Part shown: positions 42,840 through 50,966 of the stretch, one piece after another | How the letters are laid out: each line of letters begins with the position of its first letter | Position numbering within the stretch: position 1 is the first letter of the stretch | DNA from: Balneolaceae bacterium | GTDB taxonomy: Bacteria; Bacteroidota; Rhodothermia; Balneolales; Balneolaceae | Direction of reading: 5' to 3' | Length of the DNA: 50,966 bases | NCBI GenBank assembly: GCA_007118695.1 | Contig: SKRC01000173.1 | Location: 1 to 50,966, forward strand | Made by a program: the position numbers and the translations under genes | Notes under the pieces: generated by a model | Told to the model about the DNA's origin: nothing | Seen by the model: the letters and a program-made list of their open reading frames with translations, nothing else | Database searches by the model: none

Positions 42840-44453
42840 ATGCCCGAAGTAAGAGGAACGATCCTGGATGTGAATAACCGGCGGTTTTATAATGGCGCCG
42901 TGATTGTGAAGGACGGCCGCATCGAAAAAATTGAAGAGACTGATGATGTGCCGCGCCAGTTTATCATGCCCGGCTTCGTTGATTCACACATCCACATCGA
43001 AAGCTCCATGATGGTCCCTTCCGAGTTTGCCCGCCTGGCCGTGCGCCACGGTACGGTTGCTACCGTCTCGGACCCCCACGAAATTGCCAATGTATGCGGA
43101 AAAGAGGGTGTGGAATTTATGATCGAAAACGGGAAGAAAGTGCCGCTAAAATTCTATTTTGGCACCCCTTCCTGCGTTCCCGCCACACCGTTTGAGACGG
43201 CCGGGGCGGCCCTTACCGTGGAAGATATCGAGGAGCTGCTAGACCGCGAGGAGATTCTCTACCTCTCGGAAATGATGAACTGGCCGGGCGTACTCAACAG
43301 GGACGACGAGGTGATGGCAAAGATCAAGGCTGCGCTCGACAGGGGAAAGCCGGTGGATGGCCACGCACCCGGGCTGAAAGGTGAGAAGGCCGCCAGGTAT
43401 GCATCGGCCGGCATCACAACCGATCATGAGTGCTATACAAAGGAGGAAGCAATCGATAAATTGAAGAACGGAATGCTGATTGCTATCCGGGAAGGCAGTG
43501 CGGCGAAGAATTTTAATGCTTTGCTGCCCCTGCTTGGCGACTATCCCGGAAAGATCATGTTCTGTTCGGATGATTTACATCCGGATGACCTGGTCAGAAG
43601 CCACATGAATGAACTGGCCGCCCGTACCCTGACGCGAGGGCATGAACTTTTTGATCTGCTTTATGCATACTGCATTCTCCCGATTGAACACTATGGACTG
43701 GACGTGGGCCGCCTGCGCCCCGGCGATCCGGCCGATTTTATCGTCGTAGATGACCCGGAAACCATGTTCGTGCTGCAAACCTGGATCGACGGCGTATGTG
43801 TATTCGAAAAAAACGAAGTTCTGATTCCGAGAGAAAAGATCAAACCGATCAACAACTTTACATCATACATGACCGATCCCGGGGATTTTTCAGTCGAAGC
43901 CGGCAAGGAGAAGCACCCGGTTATTGTAGCGAGAGATGGCGAAATCGTTACCGGAAAGGAATGGGTAAAACTGCCGGAAAAAGATGGAAAGGTGCTGGCC
44001 GACCCGTCCCGGGATATCCTGAAAGTGGCGGTCGTCAATCGTTATGAGAAAGCGAAACCGTCGTCCGGGTTCATCAAAAATTTTGGTATCAAAGACGGGG
44101 CGATCGCATCTTCCGTTGCCCACGACTCGCACAACATCATCGCAGTGGGCAGCTCCGACCAGCATATCAGTGATGTGGTAAACCTGGTGATGGAGAATAA
44201 AGGGGGAATAGCAGCGGTCCGCCCTGACGAGAAAGAGATTCTACCGCTGCCGGTTGGGGGAATCATGAGCGACCGTCCGGGCGTGGAAGTGGCCCAGGCT
44301 TATGAAAAGATGAGCTTTATGGCCCGGGATATGGGCAGCAACCTGCAAGCCCCCTTTATGCTGATTTCATTCATGGCCCTGCTGGTCATCCCCAGCCTGA
44401 AAATCAGTGACAAAGGGATGTTCGACGGTGAAACCTTCGAATTTGTGGATTGA
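42840..44453 (+). CDS. ade: adenine deaminase
   Basis: Deaminates adenine to hypoxanthine for purine salvage or nitrogen supply; cytoplasmic metal-dependent amidohydrolase. The 537-residue length is usual for the Ade family. The metal site begins DSHIHIESSMM (His50, His52). Conserved later blocks are GTVATVSDPHEIANVCG, VDGHAPGL, ITTDHECYTKEEA, FCSDDLHPDDL and LRPGDPADFIVVDD. The C-terminal domain has SVAHDSHNIIAVG and LPVGGIMSD. It stands alone and converges on the sulfate operon. Confidence 0.95.
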   Translation: MPEVRGTILDVNNRRFYNGAVIVKDGRIEKIEETDDVPRQFIMPGFVDSHIHIESSMMVPSEFARLAVRHGTVATVSDPHEIANVCGKEGVEFMIENGKKVPLKFYFGTPSCVPATPFETAGAALTVEDIEELLDREEILYLSEMMNWPGVLNRDDEVMAKIKAALDRGKPVDGHAPGLKGEKAARYASAGITTDHECYTKEEAIDKLKNGMLIAIREGSAAKNFNALLPLLGDYPGKIMFCSDDLHPDDLVRSHMNELAARTLTRGHELFDLLYAYCILPIEHYGLDVGRLRPGDPADFIVVDDPETMFVLQTWIDGVCVFEKNEVLIPREKIKPINNFTSYMTDPGDFSVEAGKEKHPVIVARDGEIVTGKEWVKLPEKDGKVLADPSRDILKVAVVNRYEKAKPSSGFIKNFGIKDGAIASSVAHDSHNIIAVGSSDQHISDVVNLVMENKGGIAAVRPDEKEILPLPVGGIMSDRPGVEVAQAYEKMSFMARDMGSNLQAPFMLISFMALLVIPSLKISDKGMFDGETFEFVD

Positions 44454-44663
44454 TGTAAGCCGGCCGGCCTGTAATAAATGATCTCAACGACCTTTGATAA
44501 CGCGACACTTGGCTCCTTGCTGCAATCCTGTCTGAAAAGAAATCCTTCCCTCCCTGGTATTCTGCCTGACAGGGAATCAGTCTGTTTTATAAACTCAGCC
44601 TTTGATACAAACAGAGTATCGGTTCAGCCTATATTACAAACTATGTATCGGTGATGGGTTCGT

Positions 44664-46754
44664 CTATCCCTCCGTTGTAAGATCCAGCACTTTCTCAAGC
44701 AGGCTGTCTACAATTTCGTCCAGGTCTGATGCATCCGTATCCAATTTTAACGTGGCATACTCGGACTCCTCATAAGGGGCGTCGTAGCCAGTCAGCCCTT
44801 TGATTTCACCCTTTTTGGCTTTTCCATACAAACCTTTGGGATCCCGGTTCTGGGCCGTTTCGGGTTTGCAATGCACATGGATTTCAACAAACCGGCTATC
44901 GGGGAATAGATCACGGACAGCTTTGCGGTCTTCCCGGTACGGGGATACAAAGGAGCAGAGCACGATATTGCCCTGTTCAAAGAACAGCCGGGCTACTTCT
45001 CCCACCCGCCTGATGTTTTCGGTGCGGTCTTCCTGGCTGAACCCGAGGTCACCGTTCAGGCCGTGGCGCACCTGGTCGCCGTCGAGCAAAATGGTCTGCT
45101 TGCCCCGGTCCCATAACTTCTTCTCCACCGCTCTTGCAATGGTGCTCTTGCCTGCTCCGGAAATGCCGCTGAACCAAAGTACAGTCGCCTTGTGGCCGTT
45201 ACGCTTTTCACGCTCCTCACGCGGGATGTTCCAGGGCTCCCAGGTGACGTTGGGGGAGATGGGTTTTTTGCCTGCATCCCCGGACACCCCCCGGGATCCG
45301 GCTTTGCCGGATCCGTCCCCCCTCGAGGGGGGATGGGACTCTGCTCCGAGTTCATCGCTACTACCCGTCCCGCGTTCTCCGCTCTCTAGACCTTGCTCTC
45401 CGCTATTTCCCGTTCCACGTTCTACGTTCTCTTCAGATCGTTTTGTGGTCTTTGCTTTCGGGTCATGGGTGCTCGACTGGGTTGAGCCGGAGCGGATCAT
45501 CCCGGCCCCTACCGTTACATTGGAAGAGGGATCGATGATGACAAAGCTCCCTGTGGCCTGGTTGATTTTGTAGGAATCGAAAAACAATGGCTCTGACGTT
45601 TTGAGCCTGGCCCGGCCGATTTCATTGAGTTGCAATGTGTCGGTATCCTCGCGGTGGAGCGAATCGACGTTTATACGATAGATCAGCTGATCCACAAACA
45701 CCCGGGTGGTCCGGGAAGTGTGACGGATGATATAAGGTTTATTTTGCTTCAACTCCTCCTCGTTCATCCAGCAGAGAAAGGCTTCAAACTCATTCCCAAT
45801 GTTGGGGCGGTTGTTCTTGCGGACGATCATGTCTCCGCGGCTGATATCGATCTCATCATCAAGCGTGAGGGTGACCGAATCGCCGGGATAGGCCTCCTCC
45901 AGGTTTCCGTCGGCCGTGACCACTTCTTTCACGCGGCTACTGATGCCTGACGGCAGGGCGACTATCTCTTCTCCCGGACGAATTCGGCCGGAGGCAATGC
46001 GACCCGAAAACCCGCGGAAGTTCTGATTGGGACGAATGACATACTGCACCGGCAGGCGAAAATCGATGACATTGTGGGAGGCGTTGACTTTAACATTCTC
46101 GAGAAAATGAAGCAGCGTGGTCCCTTTGTACCAGGGCATGTTATCCCCTTTTTCCACCACATTATCACCCTTGAGTGCCGATATCGGTATATAGGTGATA
46201 TCATCGACATCGAGTTTTCTTGAAAATTGCCGGAATTCCTTTACGATTTTGTCATACACATCCTGGTCGTAATCAACCAGGTCCATCTTGTTGATGGCTA
46301 CCACCATGTGAGGAATCTGTAAAAGCGATGAGATAAAAGCATGGCGTTTCGACTGGGTAAGAACCCCCTTGCTGGCATCGACCAGGATCACTGCCAGTTC
46401 GGCCGTCGATGCGCCGGTTACCATGTTCCGGGTGTACTGGATATGGCCGGGTGTGTCGGCAATGATGAACTTGCGTTTGGGTGTTGCAAAATAACGGTAT
46501 GCAACATCGATCGTAATCTTTTGCTCGCGTTCGGCTTTCAGCCCGTCAGTAAGCAGAGCCAGGTTCACATCATCTTCCCCGCTGCTCAGGCTCGTTTGTT
46601 CGATCGCTTCCATCTGGTCCTCAAAGATCGATTTGGAATCGTATAAAAGTTTGCCGATCAGGGTGCTTTTCCCGTCATCCACACTGCCTGCCGTGGTGAA
46701 ACGGAGCAGGTCCATGTCGAGGTATTTGTTGTCGTTGCCGTTGTTTGTACTCAT
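44664..46754 (-). CDS. cysNC: bifunctional sulfate adenylyltransferase subunit 1 / adenylylsulfate kinase (CysN-CysC fusion)
   Basis: A 696-residue fusion. Residues 1-~425 are the CysN GTPase that drives APS formation by CysD: GSVDDGKSTLIGKLLYDS, DTPGHIQYTRNM, NKMDLVDYD and the elongation-factor-like beta domains. Residues ~500-696 are APS kinase: FSGISGAGKSTIA P-loop, LDGDQVRHGLN, FVSPYREDR, KGLYGKAKKGEIKGLTGYD. The linker (~430-500) is low-complexity (ERGTG, GEQGLESGERGTG, SHPPSRGDGSGKAG) and its DNA contains palindromes like the intergenic repeats of this window. It is the last gene of the minus-strand sulfate operon, downstream of cysD. Confidence 0.95.
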   Translation of the reverse strand: MSTNNGNDNKYLDMDLLRFTTAGSVDDGKSTLIGKLLYDSKSIFEDQMEAIEQTSLSSGEDDVNLALLTDGLKAEREQKITIDVAYRYFATPKRKFIIADTPGHIQYTRNMVTGASTAELAVILVDASKGVLTQSKRHAFISSLLQIPHMVVAINKMDLVDYDQDVYDKIVKEFRQFSRKLDVDDITYIPISALKGDNVVEKGDNMPWYKGTTLLHFLENVKVNASHNVIDFRLPVQYVIRPNQNFRGFSGRIASGRIRPGEEIVALPSGISSRVKEVVTADGNLEEAYPGDSVTLTLDDEIDISRGDMIVRKNNRPNIGNEFEAFLCWMNEEELKQNKPYIIRHTSRTTRVFVDQLIYRINVDSLHREDTDTLQLNEIGRARLKTSEPLFFDSYKINQATGSFVIIDPSSNVTVGAGMIRSGSTQSSTHDPKAKTTKRSEENVERGTGNSGEQGLESGERGTGSSDELGAESHPPSRGDGSGKAGSRGVSGDAGKKPISPNVTWEPWNIPREEREKRNGHKATVLWFSGISGAGKSTIARAVEKKLWDRGKQTILLDGDQVRHGLNGDLGFSQEDRTENIRRVGEVARLFFEQGNIVLCSFVSPYREDRKAVRDLFPDSRFVEIHVHCKPETAQNRDPKGLYGKAKKGEIKGLTGYDAPYEESEYATLKLDTDASDLDEIVDSLLEKVLDLTTEG
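45281..45465 (-). repeat. palindromic/low-complexity block inserted in frame in the cysNC linker
   Basis: On the + strand, GGACACCCCCCG leads into the hairpin GGATCCGGC-TTT-GCCGGATCC (45294-45314) and the perfect palindrome TCCCCCCTCGAGGGGGGA (45316-45333). The order parallels GAACACCCC - hairpin - CTCCCCT/AGGGGAG of the intergenic repeat. To the right, 45360-45440 is pyrimidine-rich and repetitive (CGTTCTCCGCTCTC, GTTCCACGTTCTACGTTCTC). The whole block is open in the cysNC frame and codes for Gly/Ser/Glu/Arg-rich residues between the two enzyme domains. Confidence 0.65.
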
Positions 46755-46776
46755 TGCTTATAATTATTATTTGTTA

Positions 46777-46916
46777 GAAATCAGAATTCAGGAGTCAGAA
46801 TTCAGAATTCAGTATGTTGGATTCGAGGGTGCGGGGTACGTGGAGCCGGGAGCGATGTCCGGGCGACCCCGATCCTCGCTCCATGCTCCTTGGTCCCTGT
46901 ACCTTGTTCCTTACAA
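46777..46916. repeat. repetitive cysD-cysNC intergenic spacer
   Basis: Left part (46777-46812): TCAGAATTCAGGAGTCAGAA-type 7-base repeats, similar to the run at 42690. Right part: alternating GC-rich near-complementary pieces (GGTACGTGGAGC against GCTCCATGCTCC, and CCTGTACC). It encodes no gene. It lies between two genes that normally abut, so it is inserted or expanded DNA within the operon. Confidence 0.5.
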
Positions 46917-47816
46917 CTAAAAATACCCCTCCCTTTTCCGGTCTTCCATGGCCGCTTCGGAGCGTTTGTCGTCGTGACGGTTGCCCCGTTCGGTGATTCG
47001 CGCTGCAGCCACCTCCTGAATCACCTCCTCCAGGTTGGCGGCTTCGGAAAGCACGGCGCCCGTACAGGTGGAATCGCCAATGGTTCTGAACCGGACCGTT
47101 TTCTCCACCGGTTTTTCATCCGGGTAGCGGGTAATATCATCCGATTCGGCCAGCCAGATTCCCCGGCGGTTGAAGACCCGGCGTTTGTGTGCGAAATACA
47201 ATTCGGGCACCGGAATCTCATCTTTAGCGATATACTGCCAGACATCCATCTCCGTCCAGTTGTTCAGTGGAAATACACGGAAATGTTCCCCCGGGTTCAT
47301 CCGCCCGTTAAACAGGTTCCAGAGTTCCGGGCGCTGATTTTTCGGATCCCACTGGCCATAGATATCACGGTGTGAAAAACAGCGTTCCTTGGCCCGTGCC
47401 TTCTCTTCATCGCGGCGGCCTCCGCCTATGGCGCAGTCTGTTCCATGTTTTTTTAAGGTCTCGAGCAGAGTCACGGTTTGAAGCCCGTTCCTGCTGGCCT
47501 CAGGACCCGTCTCCTCTTTTACCTCGCCTTTTTTGATACTCTCCTCCACACTTCCCACGATCAGCTGCACGCCGGTGCGTTCCACGAGCTGATCGCGAAA
47601 TTCAATGGTTTCCGGAAAGTTGTGGCCGGTATCGATATGCATCAGCGGAAACGGAATTTTTGCCGGGTAAAATGCTTTTTCGGCCAGGTGTACCATAACG
47701 ATTGAATCTTTTCCACCCGAGAAGAGCAGCGCCGGACGGTCAAATTGGGCCGCCACTTCTCTTAAAATGTATATCGACTCGTCTTCGAGATGTTTGATAT
47801 GGGTATGTTTAGCCAT
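46917..47816 (-). CDS. cysD: sulfate adenylyltransferase subunit 2
   Basis: A 299-residue PP-loop enzyme that adenylylates sulfate to APS together with the GTPase CysN. The PP-loop SGGKDSIVM starts at residue 33. Other conserved blocks are MHIDTGHNFPETIEFRD, CAIGGGRRDEEKARAKER, SHRDIYGQWDPKNQRPELW, NNWTEMDVWQYI and the typical C-terminal EDRKREGYF. Full length and intact. It is followed by cysNC after a 160-base repetitive spacer and preceded by the SLC13 permease gene after ~275 bases. Confidence 0.97.
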   Translation of the reverse strand: MAKHTHIKHLEDESIYILREVAAQFDRPALLFSGGKDSIVMVHLAEKAFYPAKIPFPLMHIDTGHNFPETIEFRDQLVERTGVQLIVGSVEESIKKGEVKEETGPEASRNGLQTVTLLETLKKHGTDCAIGGGRRDEEKARAKERCFSHRDIYGQWDPKNQRPELWNLFNGRMNPGEHFRVFPLNNWTEMDVWQYIAKDEIPVPELYFAHKRRVFNRRGIWLAESDDITRYPDEKPVEKTVRFRTIGDSTCTGAVLSEAANLEEVIQEVAAARITERGNRHDDKRSEAAMEDRKREGYF

Positions 47817-48090
47817 AAATCAGTTTCGTTTATTTTATTGTATTACCCCCGGGCAAAGCCGGCAGGGGTATCAGTCTGAGTGTCTGAATGTTTGAGAAAA
47901 TTTTGAGTATCTGAGTATCTGAGTATCGTTTGTATCTGTTGTCCATTTCCGAAGTACCCCCGAAGGGTCCCCGAAGAATCCCCGAAGAGTCGGGGCAGGC
48001 GGGACAGGCCGGATTTCCCCGACAAAAGTCTGGCGGAAAACATGAAAGCTGCGCCCAACCCTGAGGGCCGAAGAATTATATCGTTGTTAT
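47817..48090. repeat. repetitive spacer between the SLC13 permease and cysD
   Basis: GAGTATCT repeats three times in tandem at 47905-47928 after looser TCTGAGTGTCTGAATG units. Then CCCCGAAG-type motifs recur (CCCCCGAAGGGTCCCCGAAG), ending in the hairpin CCCCGA-AGAG-TCGGGG at 47980-47995 and GGGACAGGCCGG. The CCCCGA arms resemble hairpin modules of the palindromic repeat family. No real gene is apparent despite a short open frame on the minus strand. Confidence 0.55.
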
Positions 48091-49866
48091 TTAAAGCCAT
48101 AAAAGTGAAACCATGATGACCGTCACCGTCATTACGATGAGGGTAACCGGAATACCGGCCTTGACGTAATCGGTAAATTTATATCCGCCGGCACCCATAA
48201 CCATCAGGTTGGTATGATAGCCGAAAGGCGTTAAGAAACTGGCAGAGGCCGCCATTGCTACAGTCACCGATACGGCATGGGGGTCCATGCCCATTTCATA
48301 AGCAGCGGAAATGGCAAGCGGAATCATCAGTACAGCGGCGGCATTGTTCGTAATACATTCAGTCAGTACATTTGTTGTAATGTAGATAGCTGCAATCACG
48401 GCAATAAAGCCGAAGGCGGAGGTCATATCAAGCATAAGCGAACTGCCGAGATAGGCAAGTCCGGACGTATCCATAGCCTGGCCAACACCGATTGCCGCGG
48501 CAATAATCAACAGGATGGATGGATTCAAGGCGCTGATAAACTGACGCGGGTGCACGCAGCCTGTTAAAACGATCAGGATGGCAGCAGCAAATGCGGTGAT
48601 GACAATCGGCGCCCAGCCCACCGCGGCAATCCCGATCATCAGTACCAGTATCAACATGACCAGCGGAGCTTTCTCGCTCACCGGCAGATTGCGATGCCCT
48701 TTTTCTGCAACCAGGTAAAAATCCTCTTTCGTACCATTCCAGCGCCTGTCAAAACCGGGTTTGGCTTCAATCAGCAAAAGATCTCCGGATTGGATCGGAA
48801 TATTGCCCAACGCACCCCGCAGAACCTCATCGTGCCTCTGGATTCCGACAACCACTCCATGATAACGATCCCGGAATTCCGACTCTTTCAGCGTTCTTCC
48901 GACCAGTGGTGAAGATTCCGAGACGACGGCTTCAAACAGGGAGATATCCCCTTCCGGTTTATCATCCAGCACGGGTACAGGGTGCCTGAGACCTTTTCCC
49001 GCCGTGAGTTCATCGACATGCTTCATCTCACCGATAAACGTAAGCAGATCACCGGCCTGAAGGACCGTGTCAGGGCCGATCGGGCCGATATAACGCCCAT
49101 CCCGGTGTTTATGGATCAAAAAAGCATTACCCAAAGCACGAAGCCCGGCCTCCTCAACCGTCCGGTTGATCAATTCCGAATCGGCAGGGACTTCAAGATC
49201 GAACTGGTAGCTTCTGTCAGAATCATCATCCCTATTTGTAATTTTATACTCAGGTAGTATGCGATGGCCAATAACAATAAAATAGATCAACACAAGCAGG
49301 GCAGCAGGTAAACCGATCCAGGTCAGCTCAAAAAAAGCAAGCGGTTCATAGCCTCTTTGCACCAGCATGCCCGAGACGATCAGGTTGGTGGAGGTACCGA
49401 TCAGGGTAATCGTTCCGCCGATGATCGCCGCATAGGAAAGCGGAATCAGGTATTTGGAAACCGGCCGGCCCGTTTTTTCAGCCCATTTCTGAACCTGGGG
49501 GGTCAGCATCGCTACAATGGGTGTGTTATTTAAAAAAGCAGACATTAATGCCGTTGACCCCATCAGCCGTAACATGACAGCGGATTCCCTGATCTTTCCG
49601 GGAAGCAGGATTTTTTCCACAAATCCCAATGCCCGGGTATTCTGAACACCTGCCGCTACGACAAACAAGGCGCCCACCGTTATCACCGCTTCGTTGGCAA
49701 ACCCGGAAAAAGCCTGGGCCGGGGTCACAATTCCTGCTATTAAAAGAATGCCGAGTGCAGACAGAAAGACGAATTCCGGCCGGATACGGTTACGCACCAG
49801 CGATACCAGGATTCCTCCGATGACCAGCAAAGTAAACCAGGCTTGCCAATCGACTGCCATTTCCAT
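48091..49866 (-). CDS. SLC13-family permease with two TrkA-C domains, probable sulfate transporter
   Basis: A 591-residue inner-membrane protein. About ten hydrophobic helices are split into two halves by a cytoplasmic insert (~205-385) holding two TrkA-C/RCK-C domains (ADSELINRTVEEAGLRALGNAFLIHKH-like and SSPLVGRTLKESEFRDRYHGV-like). SLC13 signatures include SAFLNNTPIVAML, GTITLIGTSTNLIVSGM and, in the second half, ECITNNAAAVLMIP and TPFGYHTNLMVMGAGGY. This SLC13/DASS architecture is often encoded with cys genes, and position between siroheme synthase and cysD makes sulfate uptake the likely role. It would replace the ABC transporter CysTWA. Confidence 0.88.
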   Translation of the reverse strand: MEMAVDWQAWFTLLVIGGILVSLVRNRIRPEFVFLSALGILLIAGIVTPAQAFSGFANEAVITVGALFVVAAGVQNTRALGFVEKILLPGKIRESAVMLRLMGSTALMSAFLNNTPIVAMLTPQVQKWAEKTGRPVSKYLIPLSYAAIIGGTITLIGTSTNLIVSGMLVQRGYEPLAFFELTWIGLPAALLVLIYFIVIGHRILPEYKITNRDDDSDRSYQFDLEVPADSELINRTVEEAGLRALGNAFLIHKHRDGRYIGPIGPDTVLQAGDLLTFIGEMKHVDELTAGKGLRHPVPVLDDKPEGDISLFEAVVSESSPLVGRTLKESEFRDRYHGVVVGIQRHDEVLRGALGNIPIQSGDLLLIEAKPGFDRRWNGTKEDFYLVAEKGHRNLPVSEKAPLVMLILVLMIGIAAVGWAPIVITAFAAAILIVLTGCVHPRQFISALNPSILLIIAAAIGVGQAMDTSGLAYLGSSLMLDMTSAFGFIAVIAAIYITTNVLTECITNNAAAVLMIPLAISAAYEMGMDPHAVSVTVAMAASASFLTPFGYHTNLMVMGAGGYKFTDYVKAGIPVTLIVMTVTVIMVSLLWL

Positions 49867-50031
49867 GTGTTATCTGCTATAATTTGAAAAAGATGGAATC
49901 TGACTGCAAAAACATTATTTGCAAATTAGCACTGTTCCACCAAAAATTTCTGTTAATTGTTCATTACTACCTGCAATTTGGCTTTCGGTCATTCATCGTC
50001 TGATTCAGAATCTGTATAAACTTTCCACAGC

Positions 50032-50748
50032 TCAGCTGCTGAATATGCCATATATGCCATGACTTGTTACATTTTCGTTTTTTGATTGCTGATAGGTTTG
50101 CGTCTGCCGGACCACATCAATTCCGATGATTCCCGCGGCACTCCGGAGGGCTTCTTCCAGCTGATCTTGCCTGAAGTGATCCAGGACATCCGAATCAATC
50201 AGCTGATACCACAATGTTTTTCTAATCTCGAATTCGGGATAATAAGCAGCCATCGGGTCGCGGAGCTGCTGCATAAATTCCAGAAACGGGGCGTACTCGT
50301 GGCCGAATTCTTTCTCAAATTTCTGCCGCAGCCGGACGGCCAGTGTCGGGGCTGCACCACTGGTTGACACCGAGATTGTCAGGTGTCCCCGCTTGACCAG
50401 GGAGCCGAACGTGAAGGTACAGTGAGGGATGTCGTCCATCACGTTGACCAGGATGCCTTCCTCTTCGGCTTCCCGGAAAACTCGTTCGTTGATGTTTCCG
50501 TGAAATTCAGCCACAATGACCAAAAAAGCACCTTTCAGGTCGCCTTCGCGATAATCACGGGGAATCCAGTGCAGCTTCTCTTCCTTCGCCAGCGTTTCCA
50601 GTGGCTTCGTCACGGAACGGCTGATCAGCGTAATCCTGGCATCACATTCCAGCAACTCGTTCGCCTTGCGTTCCGCTTCATGGTCACCGCCTATAAGAAC
50701 GGTTTTCTTTTCGTTTAACCTGTTCAGGTAAATGGGATATACTTTCAT
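50032..50748 (-). CDS. siroheme synthase, precorrin-2 dehydrogenase/ferrochelatase (Met8/CysG N-terminal type)
   Basis: A 238-residue enzyme that oxidises precorrin-2 and inserts iron, giving siroheme for sulfite reductase. The NAD-binding start is KTVLIGGDHEAERKANELL, followed by FLVIVAEFHGNINERV and VNVMDDIPHCTFTFGSLVKRG, then the hallmark STSGAAPTLAVRLRQKFE. It lacks the CobA methyltransferase half of E. coli CysG, so that enzyme must be encoded elsewhere. ATG 50748 begins MKVYPIYL; a TTG one codon earlier is less likely. It starts 9 bases after the cysH stop. Confidence 0.9.
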   Translation of the reverse strand: MKVYPIYLNRLNEKKTVLIGGDHEAERKANELLECDARITLISRSVTKPLETLAKEEKLHWIPRDYREGDLKGAFLVIVAEFHGNINERVFREAEEEGILVNVMDDIPHCTFTFGSLVKRGHLTISVSTSGAAPTLAVRLRQKFEKEFGHEYAPFLEFMQQLRDPMAAYYPEFEIRKTLWYQLIDSDVLDHFRQDQLEEALRSAAGIIGIDVVRQTQTYQQSKNENVTSHGIYGIFSS

Positions 50749-50757
50749 CAATCAATC

Positions 50758-50966
50758 TTATTTCTGTGAATTGGATTCTGCTTTTTCCTCCAGGGTGGGA
50801 AAATGAATACCGCATTCGGTTTTTTCGACACCCTGCCAGCGGCCATTGCGTTCATCCCCATTCACCACCGGACTGGTGCAGGGAATACAACCGATGCTGG
50901 GATATCCATCATCATGCAGCGGATTGTACGGAAGGTTGTTTTCATGAATATAATCCCAGATAGCAT
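50758..50966 (-). CDS. cysH: adenylyl-sulfate/phosphoadenylyl-sulfate reductase, C-terminal part (cut by window edge)
   Basis: The last 69 codons of a CysH reductase, which reduces APS or PAPS to sulfite with thioredoxin. Visible: [20 protein letters not shown], then [22 protein letters not shown] and a short tail ending at 50758. The GCIPCT Cys pair is the second half of the 4Fe-4S site found in APS-type reductases; ECGIH carries the catalytic cysteine. The N-terminal part, including the first Cys pair, is outside. It is the first visible gene of the minus-strand operon. Confidence 0.94.
   Translation of the reverse strand, partial: AIWDYIHENNLPYNPLHDDGYPSIGCIPCTSPVVNGDERNGRWQGVEKTECGIHFPTLEEKAESNSQK

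Noticed and set aside
47843-48100. 85-codon minus-strand frame between cysD and the SLC13 permease
   Set aside because: It consists of translated GAGTATCT and CCCCGAAG repeats and overlaps the permease stop; no recognisable protein.

Overview
This window comes from a bacterium of the Bacteroidota/Rhodothermota/Balneolota side of the FCB group; a marine, possibly Balneola-like organism is my best guess from gene content, not from any search. Supporting signs are an ECF sigma/FecR pair followed by a SusC-type receptor N-terminus with STN and carboxypeptidase-regulatory domains, many lipoproteins with acidic residues just after the lipobox cysteine, a short-lid adenylate kinase, acidic extensions on ribosomal proteins S16 and L19, weak or absent Shine-Dalgarno sequences, and TAnnTTTG-like -7 elements. 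I see no rRNA, tRNA, CRISPR array, prophage or insertion sequence.

0-13 kb is mostly housekeeping. The left edge cuts ffh, followed by rpsP-rimM-trmD-rplS and then adk, all on the + strand. A terminator hairpin separates these from a convergent pair, an alkaline-phosphatase-superfamily enzyme and dtd. A 460-base AT-rich gap carries a cluster of DnaA-box-like sequences (candidate oriC) before purM. A small AtuA-related protein, a palindromic repeat element, a DUF2911 lipoprotein, a large protease-like/propeller/barrel protein and a baeRF-family protein follow.

13-25 kb holds exported peptidases (two M14, one M3), a sugar-porter MFS transporter, and an ECF sigma/FecR pair whose SusC partner is cut off in the plug domain and fused in frame to a PKD-like tail. 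25-40 kb is the most distinctive stretch: two sulfatases, a Tat-exported alkaline phosphatase, a PHP-domain protein, two calcineurin-like metallophosphoesterases, a PafA-like phosphatase, an NPP-type phosphodiesterase and an EEP-family hydrolase. All are on one strand and nearly all carry export or lipoprotein signals. Decayed sulfatase fragments lie between and beside them. It reads as an exported phosphate- and sulfate-ester hydrolase locus that has gained and lost genes and lacks its own SusC/SusD uptake pair.

40-51 kb holds a DUF4143 ATPase, a YgjV-like membrane protein, adenine deaminase and a minus-strand assimilatory sulfate reduction operon (cysH - siroheme synthase - SLC13 permease - cysD - cysNC). 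The sulfatases could supply sulfate to this operon, although their main product may be desulfated carbon.

A family of modular palindromic repeats is scattered through the window: about 145 bp at 8.1 and 18.6 kb, a short copy at 37.9 kb, and a related block inside the cysN-cysC linker. The arms of its hairpins differ between copies while pairing is kept.
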